A DNA stretch of 64,000 bases from UBA1240 sp045599185. GTDB lineage: Bacteria > Spirochaetota > Spirochaetia > Treponematales > Treponemataceae. The notes beneath the pieces were generated by a model. The model was not told the origin of the DNA and searched no databases. It saw nothing but the letters and a program-made list of their open reading frames with translations. The DNA lies in NCBI GenBank assembly GCA_045599185.1, contig JAZRVO010000033.1:18333-82332 (forward strand), read 5' to 3'. The translations under genes were made by a program, and so were the position numbers. Shown here piece after piece: positions 9,021 through 18,078 of this stretch (positions within the stretch are counted from its first letter, which is position 1; every line of letters begins with the position of its first letter).

Positions 9021-9056
9021 TTGCCTGTTTTTTAGCTTTTAAAACCTTAAAGGCAA

Positions 9057-10526
9057 TTATTCTTCAGCAGGTTTTACACCGGCTTCTACATATTTTTTCA
9101 ATTGAACGGCAGCAACTTTTGGATTGGTTACCACGCACGGGCCGGCAATGCAGCCGCCCTGACACGCCATAACTTCTACAAGGTTTGGAGTTTCGGCAGT
9201 TGGCTTTAATACGCCGGCCTGTATTTTTCCGTAATAGGCAAGTTTTTTCATGCCGTCTTTATCAAGGCCGTCAATAATGCCCACTCGCAGAATGTCCGGG
9301 TTTTTAAGCCGCAGTTTTACCGCGTTTGCAACACCGCCACTTGCAGCAAAACTTCTGCCGGAAGCCGTCGGTGCTTCATCAAGCTCGGCGCATTCCTGAG
9401 CAACAACGTCTATATCTTTTGCAGCAAACAGGGCGCTTAATTCTTCTACCGAAATTACATAGTCAACGCTGTCGTCATCAAAACCTTCGCGGCGTTTTGC
9501 AAGACACGGGCCTACAAAAACCGTTATGCAGTCCGGATTTTCGGATTTGGCAAGTTCGGCGGTGTAATGCATCGGGCTTCGCGTGTCGCTAACGCAGGGC
9601 AAAAGGTCCGGAACATGCACTTTTACGGCGCGCACGTAGGCAGAACAGCAGGAAGTAGTCATCAGCTTTTCACCGTCTTCCATGCGTTTTTCAAATTCCG
9701 CAGCTTCCTTGTCGGCACAAATGTCTGCACCTTTTGCAACTTCGTAAATGCGGCTGAACCCGGCCTTTTTAAGCGCGCCTTCCAGCTGCCCCGGCTTGGT
9801 GCGGAACTGAGCCGCAATTGCCGGTGCATACATTGCAACAACATTTTTTCCGTTCATAATGTGCTTTATAACGTCAAAAAGCTGGCTCTTATCCATCATT
9901 GCGCCAAAAGGGCATTCGCGCATACAGTTACCGCAAAAAATGCACTTGTCGTAATTGATGGTTTCCTTGCCCTTGTCGTTTTTGCTGATTGCGCCAACCG
10001 GGCAGGCTTCTTCGCATGGCACGGGAATTTTAATGATTGCGTGGTACGGACAGTTCTGCATGCACAAACCGCAGTTTACGCATTTAGATTCATCAATGCA
10101 CGAACGGCCGTTTTTAATTTCAATTGCTTTTTTTGCACAGTTCATAATGCAGGGCTGTGCCAGACACGACTGGCACGCGTTTGTTACCAGATAACGGGTG
10201 CGCACGCAGGCGTTGCAGGCTTCGTCCAGAACCGTAAGCATAGGCCAGGTGGGTTTTTCGCGTTCAGTTGCCGCATCAACATAATCGGCAAGGCGAAATT
10301 CGCCGGTGTCGTCTTCTACGGAAAAGCCAAGGCGCGCCATAATGCGCATGCGCAAAATTGCCCGGTCGTGATAGATGCAGCAGCTGGTTGGCTGGGAATT
10401 TTTCGGTGCCATTTCTGCCGGAATGTTGTGAACCTTGTCGCGCAAAGTTCCTTCAATTTGATAGCGTGCAAGACGTTCCAGAATATCGCGCTTGATGTGC
10501 GCCGTGCGGTTGTTCAGGTTAAGCAT
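9057..10526 (-). CDS. [FeFe] hydrogenase, monomeric (group B-like)
   Basis: A 489-aa iron-sulphur protein. H-cluster motifs are L1 TTSCCSAYV (Cys293, Cys294), L2 VGPCLAKRREG (Cys341) and L3 EVMACQGGCIAGPC (Cys455, Cys459). TSCC with Ser in place of the usual Pro, and GPC rather than GGGQ after L3, point away from classical fermentative group A enzymes toward the group B/D types common in anaerobes and treponemes. The N-terminal half is cysteine-rich, with a first cluster region at 104-130, then CVNCGLCMQNC (149-159) and CIFCGNCMREC (195-205), i.e. several [4Fe-4S] clusters. It probably evolves or senses H2 using ferredoxin. No maturase gene is adjacent. Ribosome-binding site AAGGAAAAAA precedes the ATG. 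Confidence 0.85.
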   Translation of the reverse strand: MLNLNNRTAHIKRDILERLARYQIEGTLRDKVHNIPAEMAPKNSQPTSCCIYHDRAILRMRIMARLGFSVEDDTGEFRLADYVDAATEREKPTWPMLTVLDEACNACVRTRYLVTNACQSCLAQPCIMNCAKKAIEIKNGRSCIDESKCVNCGLCMQNCPYHAIIKIPVPCEEACPVGAISKNDKGKETINYDKCIFCGNCMRECPFGAMMDKSQLFDVIKHIMNGKNVVAMYAPAIAAQFRTKPGQLEGALKKAGFSRIYEVAKGADICADKEAAEFEKRMEDGEKLMTTSCCSAYVRAVKVHVPDLLPCVSDTRSPMHYTAELAKSENPDCITVFVGPCLAKRREGFDDDSVDYVISVEELSALFAAKDIDVVAQECAELDEAPTASGRSFAASGGVANAVKLRLKNPDILRVGIIDGLDKDGMKKLAYYGKIQAGVLKPTAETPNLVEVMACQGGCIAGPCVVTNPKVAAVQLKKYVEAGVKPAEE

Positions 10527-10592
10527 TTTTTTCCTTTTCCGTTTTCAGTTGAATTTATTAAAATCTTTAAATTTTCAGTTTTTTTGCAGCAT

Positions 10593-12251
10593 TTATACAA
10601 AACTTTTTGATACATGGGTTTGCGCCAGCTGGTAAAGCGTATTCATGCGTGTAGTGCCGCTGCGGCGAGAAAAACCTGCCGCCATATAATAGCGCATGCG
10701 CGGATGATGCTGGTTTTCTTCATCAAGCATGTCGTCAAGCTTTTTAAGGTTTCTTTTTACAATTTCATCGTTTTCGGCAGGGAAAAGTACGCACAGAGAT
10801 TCGTCTGCCATGCGGAAAACCCGGCCGGTTTTGCCAAAAATGTTCTTTACAAAACCAGTAAAGGTAAGAAAAACCGAATCGCCTTCAAAAGTGCCAAGCC
10901 CCGGAACGTCAGTTCCCAGCGGTTCAAGATTCAGAATTATTGCATAATACGCGTCGTCGTACCGGCTTTCAAAATCCGGCAGGCTTTCGTCAAAGGAAAT
11001 CTGGTTTGGCAGGCCGGTCAAATAGTCTGTTTTCAGGCTGAGATTGTAAAGCCGTTCGTTCGTTTCCTGTTCTACGCGCGGCTTAATTTTAAGCACAAGA
11101 CCCAGTAGAATGCAAAGGAACATCAGGATTGTTCCGGTAATTATTCCGAAGCCGGTTAAAACATTTATCTGGGCGTTAATATTTTTAAGCACGTAATAAA
11201 TCAAAAGTTCCGCCACAACGGCAATAACCATTGAAATAAAACCTATTGCGTTTAAATTTTCTTCAAATTTGTGGTGCAGCATGCTTTCCGTAATTGCAAA
11301 CACGCCGCATACAAGTTCTGCACCGATGCTTGCAAACATTACGTTACGGGTTGCAGGTAAATGCACGATGTTTACAAAGTCCAGAATTACTGCCGCAAAA
11401 ACGTAAAGGGCAAACCAGGTTATCAGAACGTAAAAAGTAAGCCGTACATGCCGGTGAACGGGAACAAGGGTAATGAACATTGCCATCAGGCTAAGGTTCA
11501 AGGAATAAATCGAAACATGTTCCATCCACGAATTGAACGAGAAATTCCTGAAAAAAGCTTCTACACAGCCGTTGTGATACAACGATTCAAAACCAAGGCT
11601 GATAAGGAAAAAACTGCAGACAAATATAACCTTTATATTCCGCCTGTAAAAAACCATCACTGCCGAACACAGCAGGCCAATAATGCCCCAGGTTATGAAG
11701 AAAAGCGATGCAAAGCAAAGCAGAATGTTTCCGCGGATAATGCCGGGAAATGAATGTTCGGCACTTTCAACGTAAACCGGCAGAATGGTAGAAAAACTGT
11801 CAGGTTCGCACACCGTTAGGGTTATGCGCAAAACCGAAGGGTCTGGCAACCCGATGATTGGTATAATATGAAAGCCGCATCCTACATTTCTGCCTTCGGC
11901 AGCAATTTCGTGGCCGTAGGAATAAACCTGAATGCCGTTAATGCTTACGTCAACAATGCTGTACCATGCGCTCAGGCGCAGGATAGGGTTTTGTATGGGG
12001 TATTGGGGCAAAGAACGGGTAATCGTTACTACATCACCAGTGCCTACGGTTGGAAAGCGTACGTCTGACAGAACAGGCTTTGTGTAGCTTGTACCGTTTA
12101 CGGCAACTTCCCAGCCGTCTTCAAGTTTTATTGATTCGGGAAGACGTTTTTCAAGCGTTGATGCACTTATATAGAATAAAACGAAAAAAGCCACAAACCC
12201 TGCTATCAGGCTTGTGCCATATAAAAACATGGTTTTATCTTTGCCTTGCAT
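10593..12251 (-). CDS. 7TM membrane protein with degenerate GGDEF domain
   Basis: A 552-aa protein: one N-terminal membrane helix (about residues 10-28), an extracytoplasmic domain (about 30-170), then about seven hydrophobic helices to residue ~385, and a C-terminal diguanylate-cyclase-like domain. The domain begins with the usual TDYLTGLPNQISFDE, but the GG[DE]EF active-site loop is FRMADESLCVLF, so the signature glycines and acid pair are lost. It is unlikely to make c-di-GMP and may be a membrane sensor or GTP/c-di-GMP-binding effector. An alternative start is the Met at residue 8. It lies 66 bp upstream of the hydrogenase gene on the same strand and could be co-transcribed. Confidence 0.75.
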   Translation of the reverse strand: MQGKDKTMFLYGTSLIAGFVAFFVLFYISASTLEKRLPESIKLEDGWEVAVNGTSYTKPVLSDVRFPTVGTGDVVTITRSLPQYPIQNPILRLSAWYSIVDVSINGIQVYSYGHEIAAEGRNVGCGFHIIPIIGLPDPSVLRITLTVCEPDSFSTILPVYVESAEHSFPGIIRGNILLCFASLFFITWGIIGLLCSAVMVFYRRNIKVIFVCSFFLISLGFESLYHNGCVEAFFRNFSFNSWMEHVSIYSLNLSLMAMFITLVPVHRHVRLTFYVLITWFALYVFAAVILDFVNIVHLPATRNVMFASIGAELVCGVFAITESMLHHKFEENLNAIGFISMVIAVVAELLIYYVLKNINAQINVLTGFGIITGTILMFLCILLGLVLKIKPRVEQETNERLYNLSLKTDYLTGLPNQISFDESLPDFESRYDDAYYAIILNLEPLGTDVPGLGTFEGDSVFLTFTGFVKNIFGKTGRVFRMADESLCVLFPAENDEIVKRNLKKLDDMLDEENQHHPRMRYYMAAGFSRRSGTTRMNTLYQLAQTHVSKSFV

Positions 12252-12472
12252 AATGAAAATATTTTACAGTAAGTCGGCAAATTTCTCAACAACACCCAAT
12301 TGCCTGATTGCGGCGTGTTTTTATTTGTTCAGCTTGTTTTGCGTGCAAGGCACGGCGGCAAGTAACTAGCCAGGCTGAAAAGCGACAGAAATAACATAAC
12401 ATTGCATTAAACTTTTATATCCTATAAACTTTTGAACATTATCAATAATTTATTTCTTTATAAGAGGCTGAC

Positions 12473-13914
12473 ATGAAAAACGCCAGAGAAAACAATTACA
12501 AAGACAATTTCTGCATTTTTGTTTTTCTTACTTTTTTTGTAATGGTTCTGCAATACGTTTTTACAGAATATGCACATTTTGAAGATGACTATTATTTCAG
12601 TACGGTACTGGACAACCAGAACCTGCTTGTATTTTTAAAAACCAGATATTTGAACTGGTCTTCAAGGCTGCTTACAGATGCCCTGCTGGTAATTGTTACG
12701 CACCAGTCGGCACTGGTATGGAAAATACTGCATTCGCTGGTTGTGCTGTTTACGGTTACAGGCATTGCAGAAATTACAATTCCGCAAAATAAAAAAGAAT
12801 ATGTTTTTATCGTGCCAATGCTGTTTGCGTTTATGCCGGTAGCCGTATTCAACGATACGGGCTGGATGGCAACTACACTGAACTATGCGTGGCCGCTTGC
12901 CGCGTGTATGCCTTTTTTCGTAATTTTGAAAAAATCTTTAGCAGGCGAAGAAAAAACAATAACCAGATTCTTCTATATATTCAGTTTTATTCTGCTGTTT
13001 TACGGCTGCAACCAGGAACAGATGTGTGCCGTTGTTTTTGCAAGTTCTGTTTTAATGATAATTTGCACAGTTTACGAAAACCGCGGAAAAGTCTTTTCCC
13101 TTGCAGGCGTAAACCGTTATTACATATTTACGCTGGTGCTTTCTGCACTGTTTTTCCTGCTGATCATTCTGTGTCCCGGCAACAGCATCAGGTTTGAGTC
13201 TGAAGTAAACACCTGGTATCCGGATTATGTAAACTTAAATATTTTTCAGAAACTTGATGCAGGATTCCTTATTACAATGACCTATTTCTTTACTTTTACG
13301 GAAGTATGGTCAAAAGGCGGCGTATTTACGCCTAATTATTTAATTCTTCCATTGTTCATAATTATGGCAGTCAATTTTCTTTCAAAGAAAAAACATGTTT
13401 TTTCAATTTGCACCGTTCTGCTTGCCGTTTTTCACTTTTCTTCGGCTATTTGCAGGGCGCAAATCTGTTCAAAAACAATTCAATAGGCGATTTTTCAAAA
13501 TATTCCAATTCGGCAATTATTGCAGAAACCTGCGTGTTTATTGCCGTCTTGTTTCTTACCCTTCTGTGCGTTTACAAATCGTTTAATAACAGAAAAAAAT
13601 CGCTGGCAGCCCTTATTGTAATGCTTGCAGGGTTTTGCACAAGAATGATTATTTCATTTTCGCCAACGCTATATCCAAGCAATACAAGACCGGGCTACGC
13701 AATGGCCCTTGCAATTGTTGTTGTTGCTGCGCTGGTTTTTGTTGAATTTGTATCTAACGGCAATTTTTCTTTTGCAAAAATCCTTTATGGGGTATTTGCC
13801 GTTCTTATTCTGCTTATGTTCATCAATTCTTACCGCGATAAACTTGTCCTGCACAAAAACTGGGATTTTGTTTCTGGCAGTACCAGCAATTTTGTCAGTT
13901 CAGCACGAACCTAA
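12473..13914 (+). pseudogene. Multi-pass membrane protein gene, interrupted by a single-base frameshift
   Basis: Two adjacent frames together encode one polytopic membrane protein of about 480 aa. The first frame (12473-13486) starts at an ATG behind AAGAGG and has about eight hydrophobic helices with motifs FEDDYYFST and WSSRLLTDALL. After the run TTTT at 13436-13439 the sense passes to the other frame (FFGYLQGANLFKNNSIGDFSK, three more helices, ending at 13914). One extra T in that run would restore continuity. The architecture resembles DUF6056-type proteins, which have a GT-C glycosyltransferase-like layout; function is unknown. It could be a pseudogene, a phase-variable tract or a sequencing error. 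It converges on ygiQ with overlapping stops. Confidence 0.75.
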
Positions 13915-15767
13915 TACAGCTTGCTGAAGGCATCTTCCCTGTGGCACATTTTCAGCGCTTCCTTTACAAGGGGCACGTTTTCCCTTCTGTTAAACTGCAA
14001 CAAGGCACGCTGCAATTTCCGTTCGTGGGCGCCGCGGGCTACGTACACTTTTTCAAAGCTGCCGTCGGCTTCAGTCTTCCACGGATTAAGCCCCGTCCAG
14101 TACATGCAGGTGGCAAGGCTTCCGGGCGTCGGGTAAAAGTCCTGAACCTGGTCTGGAACGAACCCGGTTTTTTTAAGGTACAGCGCAACATCAACCGCGG
14201 CGCTTAAATCCGCACCCGGATGCCCGGCAATGTAATAAGGAACTAAATACTGTTTCTTGCCCAGTTCCCTGTTTATGCGTTCATATTCTTTTGAAAAATC
14301 TTCGTAAACTTTGTGGGTAGACTTTCGCATAAGGCGCAGAACATTGTCATTTACGTGTTCCGGCGCAACCTTAAGCTGGCCGCTTATGTGGTATTTGCAT
14401 AAATCGTAAAAAAAAGTTTTGTCCTTGTCGCGCATAAGGTAATCAAAGCGAATGCCGGAACGAATAAACACTTTTTTAACATTTGGAATTGCCCGTAATT
14501 TTCCAAGCAGCTGAACATAATCAGTGTGGTCAAACTTTACGTTGGGGCACGGGTCAACGCCAAGGCAGTCGCGGTTTTTGCACGCGCCGGCTTTTTTCTG
14601 CTTTTCGCACGCGTCATTTCTGAAATTTGCAGTAGGGCCGCCAATATCGTGAATGTAGCCTTTAAAATCCGGGTCGCGGGTTAAAGATTCGGCTTCCTTC
14701 AAAATGTTTTCATGACTTCTGGACTGAATGCGCCTGCCCTGATGAAAAGTAATTGCACAAAAACTGCACGCACCAAAACATCCGCGGCAGCTGGTTAAAC
14801 TGAACTTAACTTCTGCAAGAGCCGGAATGCCGGTTTTGCCGTTGGCAGCCGGTTCATCGTACATGGGATGCCACTTGCGGATAAATGGCAGTTCGTAAAC
14901 CCTGTCCATTTCTTCCGTTGTAAGCGGCAGTGCGGGCGGATTCTGAACAACGTAACGGGCATCAGCCTTTTCAACCAGTGTAGCCGCGTTCAATGCGTCC
15001 GTGTTCTGTTCCTGAATCAGATAACTTCTGGCAAAATTCGCCTTGCATTCTGGAGAATCGGCCTTTACTTCTTCAAAACCGGGAAGAAGAATCGGTTTTT
15101 TGCCGTTTATAAGTTCGCTTTCATCTTTTGCAAAAAGTTCGTCAATGTCAGCCTGTTTTCCCGTGTACCAGCATGTTCCGCGCACATTGCGAATTTCCCT
15201 TGCCGATTTTCCTTCCCTAAGCTGGGCTGCAATTTCCAGCGTTGAATGTTCGCCCATTCCGTACATCAAAAGGTCGGCCTTGCTGTCCAAAAGCACCGAA
15301 CGCTTTACCGTGTTGCTCCAGTAATCGTAGTGAGAAGTGCGGCGCAGGCTTGCTTCAATTCCGCCGATAATTACGTTTACGCCCTTGTAAGCCTGCCTGA
15401 TTGCGCCAACATAAGCCGTAATTGCCCTGTCCGGGCGGTGACCCTTTTCGCCGCCGTGGGCATACGCATCTTCGGAACGCGGCTTGTTGTTTGCCGTGTA
15501 ATTGCTGACCATCGAATCCATTGCACCGGCGGAAACAAGAAAAGCAAGCCGGGGCTTACCGTAAATTTTAAAACATTCAGGATTTTTCCAGTCCGGCTGA
15601 GGAAGAATTGCAACCGTGTACCCGTTTGCTTCAAGCAGGCGGCCTAAAAGCGCCGCAGCAAAACTCGGATGATCCACATAGCCGTCACCGGAAACAAATA
15701 CAAAATCTACTTCCCCAAGGCCGCGTGCCTTCATATCAGATTCTTGTGCAATAAGAAAATCAGTCAT
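13911..15767 (-). CDS. ygiQ: YgiQ-family radical SAM protein
   Basis: A 618-aa protein from the ATG at 15767 (MTDFLIAQESDMKARGLGEV); upstream in-frame Met residues give unmatched extensions. The N-terminus carries the YgiQ hallmark GYVDHPSFAAALLGRLLEANG and PQPDW. The radical SAM cluster motif is SCRGCFGACSFCAITFHQGR (CX3CX2C within a four-Cys run), followed by SGIRFDYLM and APEHV segments typical of the family. The biochemical role of YgiQ is unresolved. It follows the B12-binding radical SAM gene on the same strand by about 150 bp but appears to have its own promoter directly at the start codon. Confidence 0.92.
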   Translation of the reverse strand: MTDFLIAQESDMKARGLGEVDFVFVSGDGYVDHPSFAAALLGRLLEANGYTVAILPQPDWKNPECFKIYGKPRLAFLVSAGAMDSMVSNYTANNKPRSEDAYAHGGEKGHRPDRAITAYVGAIRQAYKGVNVIIGGIEASLRRTSHYDYWSNTVKRSVLLDSKADLLMYGMGEHSTLEIAAQLREGKSAREIRNVRGTCWYTGKQADIDELFAKDESELINGKKPILLPGFEEVKADSPECKANFARSYLIQEQNTDALNAATLVEKADARYVVQNPPALPLTTEEMDRVYELPFIRKWHPMYDEPAANGKTGIPALAEVKFSLTSCRGCFGACSFCAITFHQGRRIQSRSHENILKEAESLTRDPDFKGYIHDIGGPTANFRNDACEKQKKAGACKNRDCLGVDPCPNVKFDHTDYVQLLGKLRAIPNVKKVFIRSGIRFDYLMRDKDKTFFYDLCKYHISGQLKVAPEHVNDNVLRLMRKSTHKVYEDFSKEYERINRELGKKQYLVPYYIAGHPGADLSAAVDVALYLKKTGFVPDQVQDFYPTPGSLATCMYWTGLNPWKTEADGSFEKVYVARGAHERKLQRALLQFNRRENVPLVKEALKMCHREDAFSKLY

Positions 15768-15773
15768 AAACAC

Positions 15774-15779
15774 ATTATA
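15774..15779 (-). promoter_or_regulatory. -10 element at ygiQ start (leaderless transcript candidate)
   Basis: A perfect TATAAT on the minus strand ends 6 nt before the ygiQ ATG, within the context TTTCTGTATAAT. There is no Shine-Dalgarno sequence. Transcription would start at or next to the ATG. The -35 region is weak. The same arrangement, including the TTTCTGTATAAT word, precedes the LacI gene at 62278. Confidence 0.45.
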
Positions 15780-15914
15780 CAGAAATATCAAAGTTTTATC
15801 AGCAATTTGCAGTGCCGCAAGCTTTGCACGCATTTAAGCCCAGCATTAAAAGCTGAATTTTGTAAAACCCTGCCGCGTTTTCAGGCAGAAAAAAATGCCA
15901 ATTCCGGCGGTTTT

Positions 15915-17735
15915 TCAGTAAGTAATCAAAAGTTCAAAAGTGCCAGGGCGTTCTTCTGGTTTTTCGGCGGTAACATCAAAATCAAAAATCTCGTACTCGC
16001 TCATGGCAAATTTAATCCGCGTGCTTCCGTCCAAATCCTGCAAATCCATAAGATGGCGGTGTCTGTCCTTGTCGTAGCGGTGCACGTACCATTCAGGAAA
16101 ATTGCCCTTTTTGCCGCCGCACACAAAATCATACCGAATCAAATCCTTAATCAGCAAAGCGTTTAACCCGGCAAACTGTGCCTCAAGTTCACCGCTATTT
16201 AACAGCCTGCCGCAAAAATAACTGCCGCCTTGCACGCATTCGGCAAATTCATTCAGCAGGGCAAACCAGTACAAATCTTTCCGCGCCTGCAAAAAAGCAC
16301 CTTTGCTTCTGCCCAATTCCGTAATTGAACAGATAAAAGCCCAGGGACTGACTTTGCGGAATACATAATTCATTGTGGAAGGAAAGATTTTTTTATTCCA
16401 GTAAGCATCCGTAGCAACTTCTACGTCTTTCAAAAACGCCACATCTTCAAAACTAAGGTACGGCGTGGAAAAAGTTTCGTAAACCGGGGTTTCCATCCAT
16501 TTCCAGCCGTTTTTTGAAGCAATTTGTTCCATTACCGTGCCGCTAAGAATTTTCAAAAAACCAAGCTGAAGGGCATCAGGGCGCAAATCCATTACAAAAT
16601 CGTAGCTTTTTCCAAAACTTTCAAGGTCTTCGTAAGGCAGGCCTGCAATCAAATCCAAGTGCTGGTGAATGGTTCGCGGAATGCGCCGTATTTTTTCTGC
16701 AAGAATTTCCACGTTTGCAGAACGGTTTACGGCTTTAAGGGTTTCCTTGTTTGCAGACTGAACGCCCATTTCAAACTGCATCACGCCCTCCGGCACTTTC
16801 TGAAGAAAGTTCAGGGCTTCTTCGGAAAAATATTCTGCTTCAATTTCAAAATGAAACATGGTTTTGCCGTTATGGTTCTGCAAAATGTATTCCCAAATTG
16901 GTATGTAGCGGTCAGGGTTCAGGTTGTAGGTTCGGTCTATAAACTTAACAAGTTTTACCTTCGCGTCCAGAAAAACCTTAAGTTCCTGCTGCACTTTTTC
17001 AAGGCTTTTGAATCGTACCCGTTTGTCCACGGAAGAAAGACAGTAGGCGCAGCCAAATGGGCAGCCCCTTGTTGATTCGTAATAATAAATTTTGTGGTCG
17101 GGTTCAAAATTGCCGGAAAGAATTTCGGGATAGGCAAAGGGCAAATCGTCAAGGTTTTCTACCAATAAAGGGTCGCCGGTGTACAAAATCGTGCCAGCGC
17201 CGGTTTCGTTTTCCGTTTCTTTTGCCGCCGCCGGGTTGAAAAATTGTTCAGCTGCCGTTTTTGCCGCCGCTTCGTTTAAGGCCGGTTCTGCCGTTTTTCT
17301 GTAGTAAATGCCTTTTACGCAGGTAAAATCCTTCTTTTGAGCGATTATTTCTGCAATCTGCAAAAATGTTTTTTCACCTTCGCCAAACATCACAAAATCC
17401 ATGGCTGGCAGCAATTTAAGGTATTTTTCTGCACTGTAACCAAATTCCGGGCCGCCGGCTCCAATAAGGCACTCCGGCAAAAATTTCTTTATTTCCGGAA
17501 TAAGTTTGCAAACGTATTCGCCGTTCCAAATGTAGGTTGAAAAAAACACCGCATCCGCGCCCGAAAAACCGATGTTCCTTAAAACTTCGCCTGTCGGCTG
17601 GTTAATCGTATATTCGGCAATTTCAATCTGAAGGTTTTTGAACGTGCCGTATTTTTCTGCGTAAGTTTTTAACGTCCTTATGGCAACATTGGTGTGCATG
17701 TAGCTTGCGTTTACAGAAACAAGAAGAATTTTCAT
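15915..17735 (-). CDS. B12-binding-domain radical SAM protein (DUF4080 type)
   Basis: A 606-aa protein. The N-terminal ~130 residues form a cobalamin-binding-like Rossmann domain (MKILLVSVNASYMHTNVAIR; FSGADAVFFSTYIW; LIGAGGPEFG). The radical SAM cluster motif is TRGCPFGCAYCLSS, and the C-terminal region after the TIM barrel matches the DUF4080-type tail seen in this group. Canonical DxHxxG cobalamin ligation is absent from the N-terminal domain. It is likely a methylase or related modification enzyme; substrate unknown. Start ATG at 17735, preceded by an A+T-rich leader. Confidence 0.85.
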   Translation of the reverse strand: MKILLVSVNASYMHTNVAIRTLKTYAEKYGTFKNLQIEIAEYTINQPTGEVLRNIGFSGADAVFFSTYIWNGEYVCKLIPEIKKFLPECLIGAGGPEFGYSAEKYLKLLPAMDFVMFGEGEKTFLQIAEIIAQKKDFTCVKGIYYRKTAEPALNEAAAKTAAEQFFNPAAAKETENETGAGTILYTGDPLLVENLDDLPFAYPEILSGNFEPDHKIYYYESTRGCPFGCAYCLSSVDKRVRFKSLEKVQQELKVFLDAKVKLVKFIDRTYNLNPDRYIPIWEYILQNHNGKTMFHFEIEAEYFSEEALNFLQKVPEGVMQFEMGVQSANKETLKAVNRSANVEILAEKIRRIPRTIHQHLDLIAGLPYEDLESFGKSYDFVMDLRPDALQLGFLKILSGTVMEQIASKNGWKWMETPVYETFSTPYLSFEDVAFLKDVEVATDAYWNKKIFPSTMNYVFRKVSPWAFICSITELGRSKGAFLQARKDLYWFALLNEFAECVQGGSYFCGRLLNSGELEAQFAGLNALLIKDLIRYDFVCGGKKGNFPEWYVHRYDKDRHRHLMDLQDLDGSTRIKFAMSEYEIFDFDVTAEKPEERPGTFELLITY

Positions 17736-17891
17736 GGTTCAATTATACTTTAATAATTGCGGTGATGTAAATTTCATCAACCAGCCCAAATAAATACAAG
17801 CCACACCCTGCCATGCTGAACTTGCAGAAAAATAGGCGTAATTTGCGTGTGCTACTTGCTTTATCAGCAACTGCCATTGGAGCAAGCACAC

Positions 17892-18020
17892 GGAGAAGTT
17901 TTGCAATAGCAAAACTTCTCCCTTTTGGTGAGTGTTGAATCGGTCTGCAACAAGCAGCAAAAGCGCAAGCCAACTTACACAAAATTTGACGTAGTTTTTT
18001 TGCTTTGCAAAAAAACTACG
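17892..18020. repeat. Two perfect palindromes in the metH-radical SAM spacer
   Basis: GGAGAAGTTTTGC/GCAAAACTTCTCC (13-bp arms, 4-nt loop, 17892-17921) and CGTAGTTTTTTTGC/GCAAAAAAACTACG (14-bp arms, 3-nt loop, 17990-18020) lie in the 343-bp gene-free stretch 17736-18078 downstream of metH. They can terminate or stabilise the end of the cobalamin-methionine transcript. A 121-codon frame spanning the spacer has no start signal or family resemblance and is not called. AGCAAG-like words recur through the rest of the spacer. Confidence 0.6.
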
Positions 18021-18078
18021 GGCTTTTGCGTATACCAAGCGGAAATAAGAGACAAAGCAAGTAGCAAAAGAAAAAATC

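Noticed and set aside
9567..10610. A 347-codon open frame on the plus strand
   Set aside because: It is fully antisense to the hydrogenase gene, rich in Cys/Phe/Ala from complementary codons, with no family resemblance or ribosome-binding site.
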